64,000 bases of DNA from Streptococcus uberis. Lineage in GTDB: Bacteria > Bacillota > Bacilli > Lactobacillales > Streptococcaceae. The position numbers and the translations under genes were made by a program. The DNA is taken from NCBI RefSeq assembly GCF_900475595.1, contig NZ_LS483397.1, forward strand, positions 1,645,001 through 1,709,000, given 5' to 3'. Below, piece by piece: positions 35,706-45,673 of this stretch. The notes beneath the pieces were generated by a model. That model saw only the letters and a program-made list of their open reading frames with translations. It ran no database searches and was not told the DNA's origin. Each line of letters begins with the position of its first letter. Position 1 is the first letter of the stretch.

Positions 35706-36554
35706 TTATTTAATGTATAAGAATTTGAATGCAGCTACTGCAAGAATAGCAGCTGCGATTGGTGCTACTACAGGAACCCAAGCATACCACCATTTTGAAT
35801 CAGATTTTGCTTCACCTAAAACTGATTTAGGTAAGAAATGGTGAACGATACGAGGTCCAAGGTCACGTGCTGGGTTCAATCCAGGTCCTGTTGGTCCTCC
35901 TAAAGAAGCAACAAGAGTCATAACTAAGAAACCAATACCAACGTGAGCAACTGATAGACTTCCTGAAATGTATGGAGAAACTTGGTCTTGAGCCATTGTT
36001 TTATCATAACCAGCTGCAACCAATTTTCCAACTAATTCTGCACCAAAATAATTTTTGGTTAATGCAAGTGCACCAAAGAAAAGAACGAATGACCCAACAA
36101 ACTCATTAGCAAAACCATTAATGAGTGAAGCTTTTTGGCTTTCTTTAGTTCCATCATCAAGTGCTGAAATAGTTGAAAAAGAACCTAGAATTGGATTTGG
36201 ATTTTCAGTTTTCTTAAAGTAAGGACTATAAACACCTACAACAACTAATTGACCAAACATTGCTCCAAGAACTTGTGCCACAATGTAAGGAAGTACATGT
36301 GCCCAAGGGAATAAACCTGAAACAGCTAGTCCTAGTGTAAAGGCAGGGTTAATATGGTTTCCTGAAACATTACCAAACATAAGCGCTGGCATCATAACCC
36401 CAAAACCATAACCTAAAGCAATAATAACCCAACCAGAGTTATTTCCTTTAGTTCCTTTTAAGTCAACGTTTGCTACGGCACCATTACCAAGAATGATTAA
36501 TAATGCTGTTGCAATAAATTCTGTGATATACTTCACAGTCCATGTAACATCCAT
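35706..36554 (-). CDS. glpF: Glycerol uptake facilitator (aquaglyceroporin)
   Basis: MIP-family channel of 282 residues with six membrane segments and the two half-helices: HINPA (Asn69-Pro70-Ala71) and GLNPARD in the second half. The Asp after the second NPAR is typical of glycerol-conducting members rather than strict aquaporins. No glpK or glpO is adjacent. ATG follows GGAGGAACTC. Divergent from pepX with its own promoter and a cre-like site further upstream. Confidence 0.92.
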   Translation of the reverse strand: MDVTWTVKYITEFIATALLIILGNGAVANVDLKGTKGNNSGWVIIALGYGFGVMMPALMFGNVSGNHINPAFTLGLAVSGLFPWAHVLPYIVAQVLGAMFGQLVVVGVYSPYFKKTENPNPILGSFSTISALDDGTKESQKASLINGFANEFVGSFVLFFGALALTKNYFGAELVGKLVAAGYDKTMAQDQVSPYISGSLSVAHVGIGFLVMTLVASLGGPTGPGLNPARDLGPRIVHHFLPKSVLGEAKSDSKWWYAWVPVVAPIAAAILAVAAFKFLYIK

Positions 36555-36597
36555 GTTTTTTGAGTTCCTCCAATTTTTAATATTTTAGACAAGTACC

Positions 36598-36626
36598 ATT
36601 TTATCAAGTATAATAGACAATGTAAA
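36598..36626 (-). promoter_or_regulatory. glpF promoter
   Basis: TTTACA (36621-36626), 17-bp spacer, TAAAAT (36598-36603) on the minus strand. AAAACGTTTAC at about 36644-36654 is a partial cre match upstream of the -35. Confidence 0.5.
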
Positions 36627-36676
36627 GCAAGTTCAGAGAATAAAAACGTTTACTTATATGAATCAAGGGAGGTCAA

Positions 36677-38953
36677 ATGCGCTATAATCAATTTTCCTAC
36701 ATCAAAACGGATGGACAGGTTGCCAAAAAAGAATTAGAAAATCTTGGTTTCCATTTCCCAATATCCAATAAGCCAAAAGAAATTTTTAGGAGTTTTTTAA
36801 ACACTTATTTCTTCCAAAGTTCTGATAAAGATTATCAAATAGCATCTTTTATTGCAGATTTTGAAACTGATCTTCTTTCTTTTTTTAATGCTGACAAACC
36901 ATTAACTAAAGAAATCTTTGATATGGTATCTTTACAACTCTTAGGTTTTATTCCAGGTTTCGATTTTGAAAACCTCAAGGAATTTACTAGCCAAATAGCT
37001 TTTCCGGTTCCATTTAATGAAAATGATTTTTTTGCTAGCATTCATCACCTACTAGGAACTCGTCATAAGAATGGAATGCTCTTAATTGATGACTTGATTA
37101 GTAAAGGTTTTTTAGGTCCTGATAATACCTATCATTTTTTTAATGGCAAAACGCTAGCAACTTTTGATACCAGTCAACTGATTAAAGAGGTTGTCTATGT
37201 TGAAGCACCAATTGATTCCGATAATGACGGTAAGAGTGATCTGATTAAAGTCATGATTTTGCGACCTAGAAGTCAGAAGCAAATACCAACAGTCATGACA
37301 GCCAGTCCTTATCATCAAGGGATTAACGAAGTTGCTAATGATAAAAAACTGCATTCCATGCAAACAGACCTACCGTTAAAAGAAGCACACAAAATTCATG
37401 TCGCGGATTCTTCCATTTCGACACTAGTCTGTGAAAGTGCTGACCTCCCAATCACAGAAAACACAGAGCAATTCTCTTATATTGATTCTTACACATTGAA
37501 TGATTACTTCTTGTCTCGTGGTTTTGCAAATATCTATGTTTCTGGTGTTGGAACAGCAGGTTCTGATGGTTTCATGACCTCAGGTGATTATGTACAAATT
37601 GAAAGTTTTAAGGCTATTATTGATTGGCTAAATGGTCGAGCTAAGGCCTTTACAAGTCATAAAAGAGAAGCTTATGTTCTTGCAAATTGGTCCAATGGAA
37701 AAGTCGCAACGACAGGCAAATCCTATCTTGGTACCATGTCTAATGGTTTAGCTACAACGGGAGTTGAGGGGCTTGAGCTCATTATTGCCGAAGCTGCTAT
37801 TTCTTCATGGTATGACTATTATCGTGAGAATGGCCTCATCTGTAGTCCTGGTGGTTATCCTGGAGAAGATTTAGATGTCTTAACAGAACTCACTTATTCA
37901 CGTTCCTTACATGCTGGTGATTTCTTAAGGCAAAAAGAAAAGTATTATCAGTTGTTGAATCAGCAATCTCAAGCTATTGATCGTGATAGTGGGGACTACA
38001 ATCAGTTTTGGCATGACCGCAATTACCTTCCAAATGCTAAGAATGTTACCTGCGAGGTCGTTTTTACCCATGGTCTTCAAGATTGGAATGTCAAACCAAG
38101 ACAGGTTTACAGCATGTTCAATACTCTTCCGGATTCTGTAGCGAAACATTTATTCCTTCATCATGGGCAACACGTCTACATGCACAATTGGCAATCCATT
38201 GATTTTAAAGAATGCATGAATGCGCTTTTGTGTCAAAAATTGCTTGGCATTGCATCAAACTTTCAATTACCAGCTATCCTATGGCAAAACAATCAAGAAG
38301 AACAAAAATGGCAAAGCCTAGAAGAATTTGGAACCTCCAACACATTTCGTATTCCTCTTGGAGAGGGCTTTGCTAAGATTTCTAACCAATATTCAACAGA
38401 AACTTTTGAAAGGTATAGTAAAGATTTCAAGAGTTTCAAAAGAGACTTATTCTCTGGGAAAGCTAACCAGCTTTCGCTAGAGTTCCCGCTCGATCAAGAC
38501 CTTCAGCTTAATGGTGAAGCAATTCTTCACCTCTCCTTAACATCAAGTGTCTCTAAAGGTCTAATTTCTGCTCAGCTTTTGGACAAGGGGCTAAAAAAAC
38601 GTCTCGGAGATACGCCAACTATTCTTGACCTAAAAGTAATGGATAATGGGCAAAACTTCTCTAGGGAAGATTTAAAAGAATTGCCGATGCGAGAGTCTAC
38701 GGAGCGCGTCATTTCCAAAGGCGTCCTTAATCTACAGAACCGTGATGATTTACTAGAAGTCCAGTCAGTCGAAGCTGATCAATGGCTATCTTTTGACTTT
38801 AAGTTACAACCTAGTCTATACCAGCTCCGTAAAGGAGATTGTTTACAAGTTCTTTTATATACGACAGACTTTGAACATACTGTAAGAGACAATAGTGATT
38901 ATGAATTAAGGATTAACCTAGAAAAATCTTACCTATCATTACCTATTGCTTAA
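36677..38953 (+). CDS. pepX: Xaa-Pro dipeptidyl-peptidase
   Basis: S15-family serine peptidase (758 residues) releasing X-Pro dipeptides from peptide N-termini, part of casein and collagen peptide use in lactic streptococci. It has the alpha/beta-hydrolase nucleophile in [11 protein letters not shown] near residue 350, the Asp in GLQDWNVKP, the His in HHGQHVY and a C-terminal jelly-roll domain. No signal peptide. ATG follows GGGAGG. A small unknown gene follows after 32 bp. Confidence 0.96.
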   Translation: MRYNQFSYIKTDGQVAKKELENLGFHFPISNKPKEIFRSFLNTYFFQSSDKDYQIASFIADFETDLLSFFNADKPLTKEIFDMVSLQLLGFIPGFDFENLKEFTSQIAFPVPFNENDFFASIHHLLGTRHKNGMLLIDDLISKGFLGPDNTYHFFNGKTLATFDTSQLIKEVVYVEAPIDSDNDGKSDLIKVMILRPRSQKQIPTVMTASPYHQGINEVANDKKLHSMQTDLPLKEAHKIHVADSSISTLVCESADLPITENTEQFSYIDSYTLNDYFLSRGFANIYVSGVGTAGSDGFMTSGDYVQIESFKAIIDWLNGRAKAFTSHKREAYVLANWSNGKVATTGKSYLGTMSNGLATTGVEGLELIIAEAAISSWYDYYRENGLICSPGGYPGEDLDVLTELTYSRSLHAGDFLRQKEKYYQLLNQQSQAIDRDSGDYNQFWHDRNYLPNAKNVTCEVVFTHGLQDWNVKPRQVYSMFNTLPDSVAKHLFLHHGQHVYMHNWQSIDFKECMNALLCQKLLGIASNFQLPAILWQNNQEEQKWQSLEEFGTSNTFRIPLGEGFAKISNQYSTETFERYSKDFKSFKRDLFSGKANQLSLEFPLDQDLQLNGEAILHLSLTSSVSKGLISAQLLDKGLKKRLGDTPTILDLKVMDNGQNFSREDLKELPMRESTERVISKGVLNLQNRDDLLEVQSVEADQWLSFDFKLQPSLYQLRKGDCLQVLLYTTDFEHTVRDNSDYELRINLEKSYLSLPIA

Positions 38954-38985
38954 CGTAATAAATCTTAGTTGATAAAGGAGTTCAT

Positions 38986-39330
38986 ATGACATTATTAGCA
39001 CATGAAACATATGGTGAGAGCCAACATTTTTGGTATCAAGAGTCTATTTTACAGGAACATGACTATGGACTAATCTTTAATCATCATCAGGATTGGATTG
39101 ATAATCTTGTCAAGATTATCTTATCTGATATATCTCCTGACAATGATACCAGTGATTATTTTTGGTATTTTGGACCTAAATTGGAAAATATGGTCTTAAT
39201 GGTTCGGTATAAGGATAATCACTTTGACATCCAAATTAATGTAAAAGACTTTGATTTTGCTCTCCACCTAGACCTTATTAAGGACTGGAAGGAAGCATTA
39301 CTGATGAAACTACAAGAAGAACAATCTTAA
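38986..39330 (+). CDS. Hypothetical protein downstream of pepX
   Basis: Not recognised. The 114-residue product is acidic, aromatic-rich and lacks membrane or signal sequences. It has a good ribosome site (AAAGGAG) and no promoter between it and pepX, so it is probably co-transcribed and ends at a strong terminator. A linked function with peptide use would be guesswork. Confidence 0.55.
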   Translation: MTLLAHETYGESQHFWYQESILQEHDYGLIFNHHQDWIDNLVKIILSDISPDNDTSDYFWYFGPKLENMVLMVRYKDNHFDIQINVKDFDFALHLDLIKDWKEALLMKLQEEQS

Positions 39331-39364
39331 AAAAGAAAAAACCTTAATAGGTTTTTTCTTTTTT
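39329..39364. terminator. Bidirectional terminator
   Basis: 15-bp stem AAAAAAGAAAAAACC/GGTTTTTTCTTTTTT, loop TTAATA, shared by the two convergent units. Confidence 0.85.
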
Positions 39365-39593
39365 AGTGTTTTAATTTCATAAAAACCGAAGTGTCGTCTA
39401 AAAAAATATCATCAACAGATACGGATAAAGCCGCTGCAATGAGTCTAAGTTTTTCATATTTAGCACGTCTAAGCATGGCAACATCCTTTTCATAACGAGC
39501 TATGGTTCTAATGGAAATCCCTGTCTGTAGAGCCAATTCTTCTTGAGTTAGTCGACGATGTTTTCTTATTTCTCGTAAACTTCTTTTTCTCAC
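39363..39593 (-). CDS. XRE-family transcriptional regulator
   Basis: A 76-residue protein that is almost entirely a Cro/C1-type helix-turn-helix (RLTQEELALQTGISIRTIARYE). Without an effector domain it may act with a partner or control its own gene. The start is GTG 39593 after AGGAGG. It diverges from a second helix-turn-helix gene at 39769, and the 175-bp gap between them probably holds control sites for both. Confidence 0.82.
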   Translation of the reverse strand: MRKRSLREIRKHRRLTQEELALQTGISIRTIARYEKDVAMLRRAKYEKLRLIAAALSVSVDDIFLDDTSVFMKLKH

Positions 39594-39768
39594 TGAAACA
39601 CCTCCTATATATCACTTAAATTAAATACAGATGATAATATTATTATAGACTTCGGTTTTTATGAAGTCAAGTTTTTCTTGCAAAAATAGTTGATTTTTTT
39701 CAAATATATTTTGAATTTATGCCATTTGTGGTATGATTAGGTATATAACCTGACAAAGGAGTCCGATA

Positions 39769-40119
39769 ATGACCGATAAGATATCTTACTTCTCTAGTAA
39801 TTTAAAATACCTAAGATTAAAAAATAATATCGATCAATTAGAACTTGCTCATAAATTAGGCCGAAAAAGTGCATCAACCATTAGTGAATGGGAAAGTGGT
39901 AAATACACACCAAAGCAAGAAACAACGCAACAAATTGCAGCCTTCTTTAAAGTAAGTCTAGATGATTTGGTGGGTGGCGATTTAACCAAATACCCCTTAT
40001 CCGATAAAGAAGAATCCCTTCAAGACATTTCCTATATTTCTGAGCATCTAGATTCAGAACTTAAGCAAAAATGGATTGAATTGGGACAAGAATTACTGAA
40101 TAAACAAGATAAGAAATAA
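39769..40119 (+). CDS. XRE-family transcriptional regulator
   Basis: A 116-residue protein with an N-terminal helix-turn-helix (NIDQLELAHKLGRKSASTISEWE) and a C-terminal helical tail of about 45 residues, a layout seen in phage-like repressors and stress regulators. ATG follows AAAGGAG. Divergent from the other XRE gene. No adjacent toxin or protease gene supports a phage or toxin-antitoxin role. Confidence 0.8.
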   Translation: MTDKISYFSSNLKYLRLKNNIDQLELAHKLGRKSASTISEWESGKYTPKQETTQQIAAFFKVSLDDLVGGDLTKYPLSDKEESLQDISYISEHLDSELKQKWIELGQELLNKQDKK

Positions 40120-40163
40120 AAAGCATGAGATTGAAGGAAGGCCCTTCAACTACATGCTTTTTT
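40118..40163 (+). terminator. Terminator after the HTH gene
   Basis: AAAAAGCATG (40118-40127) pairs with CATGCTTTTTT (40153-40163), with an inner TTGAAGG/CCTTCAA stem. Confidence 0.75.
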
Positions 40164-40671
40164 AGTCAATTATGGGTATGGTGCCATTTTTACTTATCTA
40201 ACACCATACCTTTTACAACTCTTTCCTCAAGTCAACAGGATATTGAGTTTTTATCTTATTCTTTCAGGACTCGCTTGTTTCTTGGGCAATCTATATGGGG
40301 GGTATGTTTCAGATAAGATTGGCTATAAAAAATCACTTTTGTTAGGAACCTTTTGCCAAGTCCTATTGACACTACTTCTTTTTATCTTCCAACACCATTT
40401 TTGGATCAGTCTTATTCTTTTCTTCTGCTGGCAATTTATGGGGTGGTTTGTTGGTCTTCAATTAAATACAGGAATCAGCATAAGGCCCCAAAACAAATCA
40501 AGTTTTATTTTAAGCTTAAACAGTTCCAACATCCAACCAGGACAAGCCATCGGCTTAAGTATTGCCGTTTTAGTGATTAAAGCTTTTGGTATTCAAAGCC
40601 TTACTCTTTTAACACTTTCTTCTGCCCTTCTTGTTCTCATGATCGCATCACTCTTAAAAGAAAGAAACTAA
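40135..40671 (+). pseudogene. MFS transporter, 5'-truncated remnant
   Basis: From a stop at 40132-40134 the frame runs open to 40671 and encodes the C-terminal half of a DHA1-type major facilitator transporter: a membrane helix YGYGAIFTYLTPYLLQ, then the conserved loop GGYVSDKIGYKKSL (the 8-9 loop motif) and further helices. There is no start codon or ribosome site, and the first half of the transporter is missing. The preceding terminator overlaps its 5' end. A TTG at 40243 could not give a working transporter. Substrate unknown. Confidence 0.75.
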
Positions 40672-40703
40672 AATAGAAGCCTTCCATTTGGAAGGCTTCT
40701 ATT
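40672..40703. terminator. Hairpin between the MFS remnant and bglA
   Basis: A 14-bp perfect stem AATAGAAGCCTTCC/GGAAGGCTTCTATT, loop ATTT. The T-tract is short, so termination may be partial; it would serve bglA. Confidence 0.6.
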
Positions 40704-40714
40704 GATGAAATCTT

Positions 40715-42166
<1,452 letters not shown>

Positions 42167-42173
42167 CTATTAA

Positions 42174-42515
42174 TTAAAACAATATATGAATCATAAGACC
42201 AGCAAGGCAACCACCTATCAGCATAGCTGCCAAATTATGAAGATGAACCTTTATACCCAACCCACGAAAAAGACCGTAAGCCAAGAGACCAATCGCTGTC
42301 GCATATCCCATATCAATAAAGACAGACGACCCTTGATGTATTAAGGGATGGGCCATACCATGGTTTAAAAACCAGATAGGTCCAATAATCATAAATGCTG
42401 CCAAGAAACCACCTTTAGCATCGAAACGATCAACCATTTTCCCCCAAAGTTGCAAAATGGTAAAAGGTAACAGAAAGCCACCAAGAAGGGTTGTGAAAAA
42501 TTGTATCAGGGTCAT
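42174..42515 (-). CDS. Small membrane protein, Lin0368-like, subunit B
   Basis: A 113-residue protein with four membrane segments. It is paralogous to the gene before it: shared pattern FLAAFMIIGPIWFLNH / IAGAIVIGPTWYICH followed by an invariant IDMG block. Similar pairs in Listeria and other Firmicutes have been labelled Lin0368-family putative glycerol transporter subunits, a name I recall and could not check. ATG 42515 overlaps the stop of the upstream gene as ATGA, so the two are translationally coupled. The stop codon is 22 bp before bglA. Confidence 0.6.
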   Translation of the reverse strand: MTLIQFFTTLLGGFLLPFTILQLWGKMVDRFDAKGGFLAAFMIIGPIWFLNHGMAHPLIHQGSSVFIDMGYATAIGLLAYGLFRGLGIKVHLHNLAAMLIGGCLAGLMIHILF

Positions 42516-42856
42516 TTTTCTGCTCCCTCTATTTTCCAATAGAGCCAACCAGCTAGGATTGCTCCTAAAATTAAGGTAAAGAGAGTAGGTAATGCAGCCA
42601 GAGTTTCAGAAAAGCCCGCTTTTAAAGCTGTTTTTACTAGAACAGAAGTCGCAATGGCTCCCCCCATATCAATGGCCAAATGTTTCCCTTGACTGATAAA
42701 TCCTTTATAGTGACAAATATACCAGGTAGGTCCGATGACAATTGCTCCCGCAATGAAACCTGCAAACAGTCCAAAAGGAGTGGCAAATAATGGCCAAAAG
42801 ATATTAATCATCATAGCAGCAAAACAATAGGCTAATATACTTTTTAAAAAGGACAC
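42512..42856 (-). CDS. Small membrane protein, Lin0368-like, subunit A
   Basis: A 114-residue four-helix membrane protein, first gene of the bglA operon, with a GFIAGAIVIGPTWYICH helix and the LAIDMGGAIATS block shared with its downstream paralogue. The pair has the look of a heterodimeric membrane complex. Co-transcription with a phospho-beta-glucosidase suggests a sugar-related role, which is inference. Confidence 0.6.
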   Translation of the reverse strand: MSFLKSILAYCFAAMMINIFWPLFATPFGLFAGFIAGAIVIGPTWYICHYKGFISQGKHLAIDMGGAIATSVLVKTALKAGFSETLAALPTLFTLILGAILAGWLYWKIEGAEK

Positions 42857-42992
42857 TTTCTGACTCCACTTCTCTTTCGTTAAGGAAAATGATTCGCTTA
42901 TGGTTTTATGATATCAAATGATATAATAAATGAAGAGAATTTCAATCATTTTGAACCCTTGTTTACAAATATAGGGCTTATTAAGCAGAAAT

Positions 42993-43011
42993 TTTGGAAC
43001 TTTGTTCCAAA
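42993..43011. promoter_or_regulatory. Perfect inverted repeat at the rpiR ribosome site
   Basis: TTTGGAAC-TTT-GTTCCAAA, 8-bp arms, ending just before AAAGGAG. It could be an autoregulatory operator of the RpiR protein or an RNA hairpin limiting its translation. Confidence 0.5.
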
Positions 43012-43023
43012 GGAGACAGTTTT

Positions 43024-43911
43024 ATGTTTATAAATGAAAAAATTGAACTTAGTGCTTTTTCGCCAAGCGAGCAAAAGGTTGTCGATTTTATCCTCAAAGA
43101 AAAAGAGCACATTAGTGAATGGTCAACTAGCCAGATTGCTAAAGAAACCTATACCTCGAAATCCACTTTAGTCAGAATATCACAAAAATTAGGATTTTCC
43201 GGATGGACTAGCTTTCGACAAGCCTTCCATGAAGAAGTGACATATTTACTCAAGCAAGCTGACGCACATGATGCTAACTTGCCTTTTGATAAAACTGATA
43301 ATAATTTGGAAATTGCTAGTAAATTAGCCCATTTAAAAAAAGAAGTTATCGATGAAACCCTTCACTTAAGCAGAAACAAGGACTTAAACAAAGCTATTCA
43401 CTTGATTTCGCATGCAAGAACTGTTCATCTCTTTGCTGCAAGCAATAACTTACACAATGGACGTGAGTTTGCTCATAATATGAAACGCATCCAAAAAGAC
43501 GTTCAACTCCATGATTTACATGGTGAAATCCATTTTGATGCATTACTGGCTGAAGAGGATTCTTGTGCCATTATCATTTCCTATTCTGGTGGAACCTTAA
43601 GTTTAATCAAAGTAGCTCAAATCTTAAGGAAAAAGGAAATTCCTATTATTGCACTAACAAGTCTTGGAGATAATCCCATCTCCCAACTCTCGCAAGTGAC
43701 GCTTCGCCTTTCTACCAAAGAAAAACTCTATTCCAAAATTGGGACTTATGCTACGGATACTTCCATTACCTTTATTTTGGATTTGCTCTATTCGATTTAT
43801 TTTCGTCAAAACTATGATTACAATTTAGCATTCCGTCAAAAAACATCTCAAGAAATTGAAACGGAACGTTTTTCCTATTCCCCAATTACGGAGGAAACAA
43901 GTGAGTTTTAG
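43024..43911 (+). CDS. RpiR-family transcriptional regulator
   Basis: Sugar-phosphate-responsive regulator of 295 residues. N-terminal RpiR helix-turn-helix (SPSEQKVVDFILKE ... STLVRISQKLGFSGW) and a C-terminal SIS domain (ISYSGGTLSLIKVA) that binds phosphosugars. ATG 43024 follows AAAGGAG; an upstream in-frame ATG at 42994 overlaps the inverted repeat and lacks a ribosome site. It diverges from the membrane-pair/bglA operon and probably controls it. Confidence 0.85.
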   Translation: MFINEKIELSAFSPSEQKVVDFILKEKEHISEWSTSQIAKETYTSKSTLVRISQKLGFSGWTSFRQAFHEEVTYLLKQADAHDANLPFDKTDNNLEIASKLAHLKKEVIDETLHLSRNKDLNKAIHLISHARTVHLFAASNNLHNGREFAHNMKRIQKDVQLHDLHGEIHFDALLAEEDSCAIIISYSGGTLSLIKVAQILRKKEIPIIALTSLGDNPISQLSQVTLRLSTKEKLYSKIGTYATDTSITFILDLLYSIYFRQNYDYNLAFRQKTSQEIETERFSYSPITEETSEF

Positions 43912-43936
43912 AAGTGTTCAAAAGGTGTTTTTACAA

Positions 43937-43965
43937 TTGTGGTAAGCGTTTTCCTTTGCTAAAAT
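43937..43965 (+). promoter_or_regulatory. pckA promoter with cre in the spacer
   Basis: TTGTGG (43937-43942), 17-bp spacer, TGC-TAAAAT (43960-43965). The spacer holds GGTAAGCGTTTTCC (43941-43954), matching the CcpA consensus TGWAARCGYTTWCA at 12 of 14 positions, so repression in glucose is likely. Confidence 0.6.
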
Positions 43966-43995
43966 AGTATTATAAAAACAAAGGAGAATAAGCCT

Positions 43996-45639
43996 ATGGC
44001 AACTATCAGTCGGTATCAAACAGAAAGCCTTGTAAAGGCCAACCCACATCTTTCTGCCACAAAAACTGTGATTGAGACGGCTTTTTATGGTAACAATGTT
44101 CGTCACATTTCAAACCTACAAGAAGCCTATCAATTGGCAAGTACTGCACCTAATACCATCTTATTAGATCAAAAAATTACCCATGCCAAAGAATTAGGGC
44201 TAGAAGAAGATTGCCGAGTCTTATTGGCAAATGGTGGTGCCGTTGTCGGTCGGACTGCAAAAGCACGTCGTATTTACGGAGAAAATACTCAAGAAGATCA
44301 AAAAATTGCGAAACTGTTACGTGAAGCCATTTACCAAGGGAGTTTTAAACCTTTCCTTGCAGGGCATGCTGTTGTTGGTTTAGACCAGCAATTTATGGTT
44401 TCTGCCCATATCATGATGCCTGAAACAGAAAGTAACAATCTTTACTCATGGTTGTTAAACTTTCAAATCCTTGATGAACACTATCAAAGATTACTTGAAC
44501 AATCTATAGCTTTTGATGAAAATGATATTTTCCTCTATTTTGATCCTTCATGGAGTCATCCAGACTATCCTGATGGTTTAGCTTATTTTGACACAAGACA
44601 GAATGTGGCTGCCATTTTAGGAATGCAATATTTTGGAGAAATCAAAAAAGGGACTCTAACCCTAGCTTGGGCAACAGCTGCTCGTCATCATTTTGTGGCT
44701 TGTCATGGTGGCCTAAAAGAATTTCGTCGTCACCAAGACATTTATGTGGCTTCCTTTTTTGGCCTATCAGGGTCTGGCAAATCAACACTAACACATGCAA
44801 AACATGATGGCAAATATGATATTCAGGTCCTTCATGATGATGCCTTTGTTATTTCTACCAAGGATGGCTCGTCTGTTGCTCTTGAGCCTGCTTATTTCGA
44901 TAAAACCAGTGATTATCCTGCTGGTCACCCAGAACAAGAGTTCTTCTTAACAGTCCAAAATTGTGGTGTCACTTTGAATCATGAGGGAAAAAGAGTTCTT
45001 GTTACAGAAGATATCCGTAATGGCAATGGTCGTACTGTAAAGTCACGTTTTTCTACTCCAAATCGTGTCGATTGTATCCACGAAGGTCTCTCGTCTATTT
45101 TTTGGATCATGAAAGACGACTCCCTACCACCATTGGTAAAAGTGGACGATCCAGTTTTAGCTTCCGCCCTTGGATGTACTCTGATGACCAAACGATCAAC
45201 AGCTGAAAATGTTTCTGGTGACTTAGGAAGCTTGGTCATTGAACCATATGCCAATCCATTTCGGATTTATCCTCTAGTTGACGATTTTGAAAAATTCCAC
45301 GATTTGTTCGTTTCAGGCGTTGAATGCTATATTATTAACACTGGTCATTATTTAAACCAGAAAATTAGCAAAGAAACAACACTTTCTTGTATTGAAAAAG
45401 TCGTTGATCATGAAGCTTCTTTTATACCTTTTGAACATGTAACCTCTTTTTCATACTTACCTGTTGACTCTATTTCTGTGAACGAGAGTGATCAAGATTA
45501 TTTAAAACTTCTTTATGATCGAATGGCCTTCCGTTTAGAATTCTTAAAACAGTTACAAGACAATCAAGTGGACCATCCCTTAATCGCTGAAAGCATCTCT
45601 AAAATAGAAGGGATTTTAGAAGAACTATTAGAAAACTAA
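43996..45639 (+). CDS. pckA: Divergent ATP-type phosphoenolpyruvate carboxykinase-like protein
   Basis: A 547-residue protein with the PEPCK fold signatures but altered ones. The P-loop GLSGSGKST is at residues 256-264 (usual form GLSGTGKTT). The second metal site reads VLHDDAFVI rather than a GDDEHxW type, and the NxEGGCYAK segment is replaced by ALEPAYFDK. ATP-PEPCK interconverts oxaloacetate and phosphoenolpyruvate; its place beside citrate lyase and oxaloacetate decarboxylase fits an oxaloacetate-consuming role. The exact activity should be treated as uncertain. ATG follows AAAGGAGAA. A cre in the promoter suggests catabolite control. Confidence 0.75.
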   Translation: MATISRYQTESLVKANPHLSATKTVIETAFYGNNVRHISNLQEAYQLASTAPNTILLDQKITHAKELGLEEDCRVLLANGGAVVGRTAKARRIYGENTQEDQKIAKLLREAIYQGSFKPFLAGHAVVGLDQQFMVSAHIMMPETESNNLYSWLLNFQILDEHYQRLLEQSIAFDENDIFLYFDPSWSHPDYPDGLAYFDTRQNVAAILGMQYFGEIKKGTLTLAWATAARHHFVACHGGLKEFRRHQDIYVASFFGLSGSGKSTLTHAKHDGKYDIQVLHDDAFVISTKDGSSVALEPAYFDKTSDYPAGHPEQEFFLTVQNCGVTLNHEGKRVLVTEDIRNGNGRTVKSRFSTPNRVDCIHEGLSSIFWIMKDDSLPPLVKVDDPVLASALGCTLMTKRSTAENVSGDLGSLVIEPYANPFRIYPLVDDFEKFHDLFVSGVECYIINTGHYLNQKISKETTLSCIEKVVDHEASFIPFEHVTSFSYLPVDSISVNESDQDYLKLLYDRMAFRLEFLKQLQDNQVDHPLIAESISKIEGILEELLEN

Positions 45640-45673
45640 AAAACAATAAGGAAATATTTCCTTATTGTTTTTT
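45638..45673. terminator. Bidirectional terminator between pckA and oadA
   Basis: A 36-bp perfect palindrome with A-run and T-run (18-bp arms, minimal loop). Confidence 0.9.
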
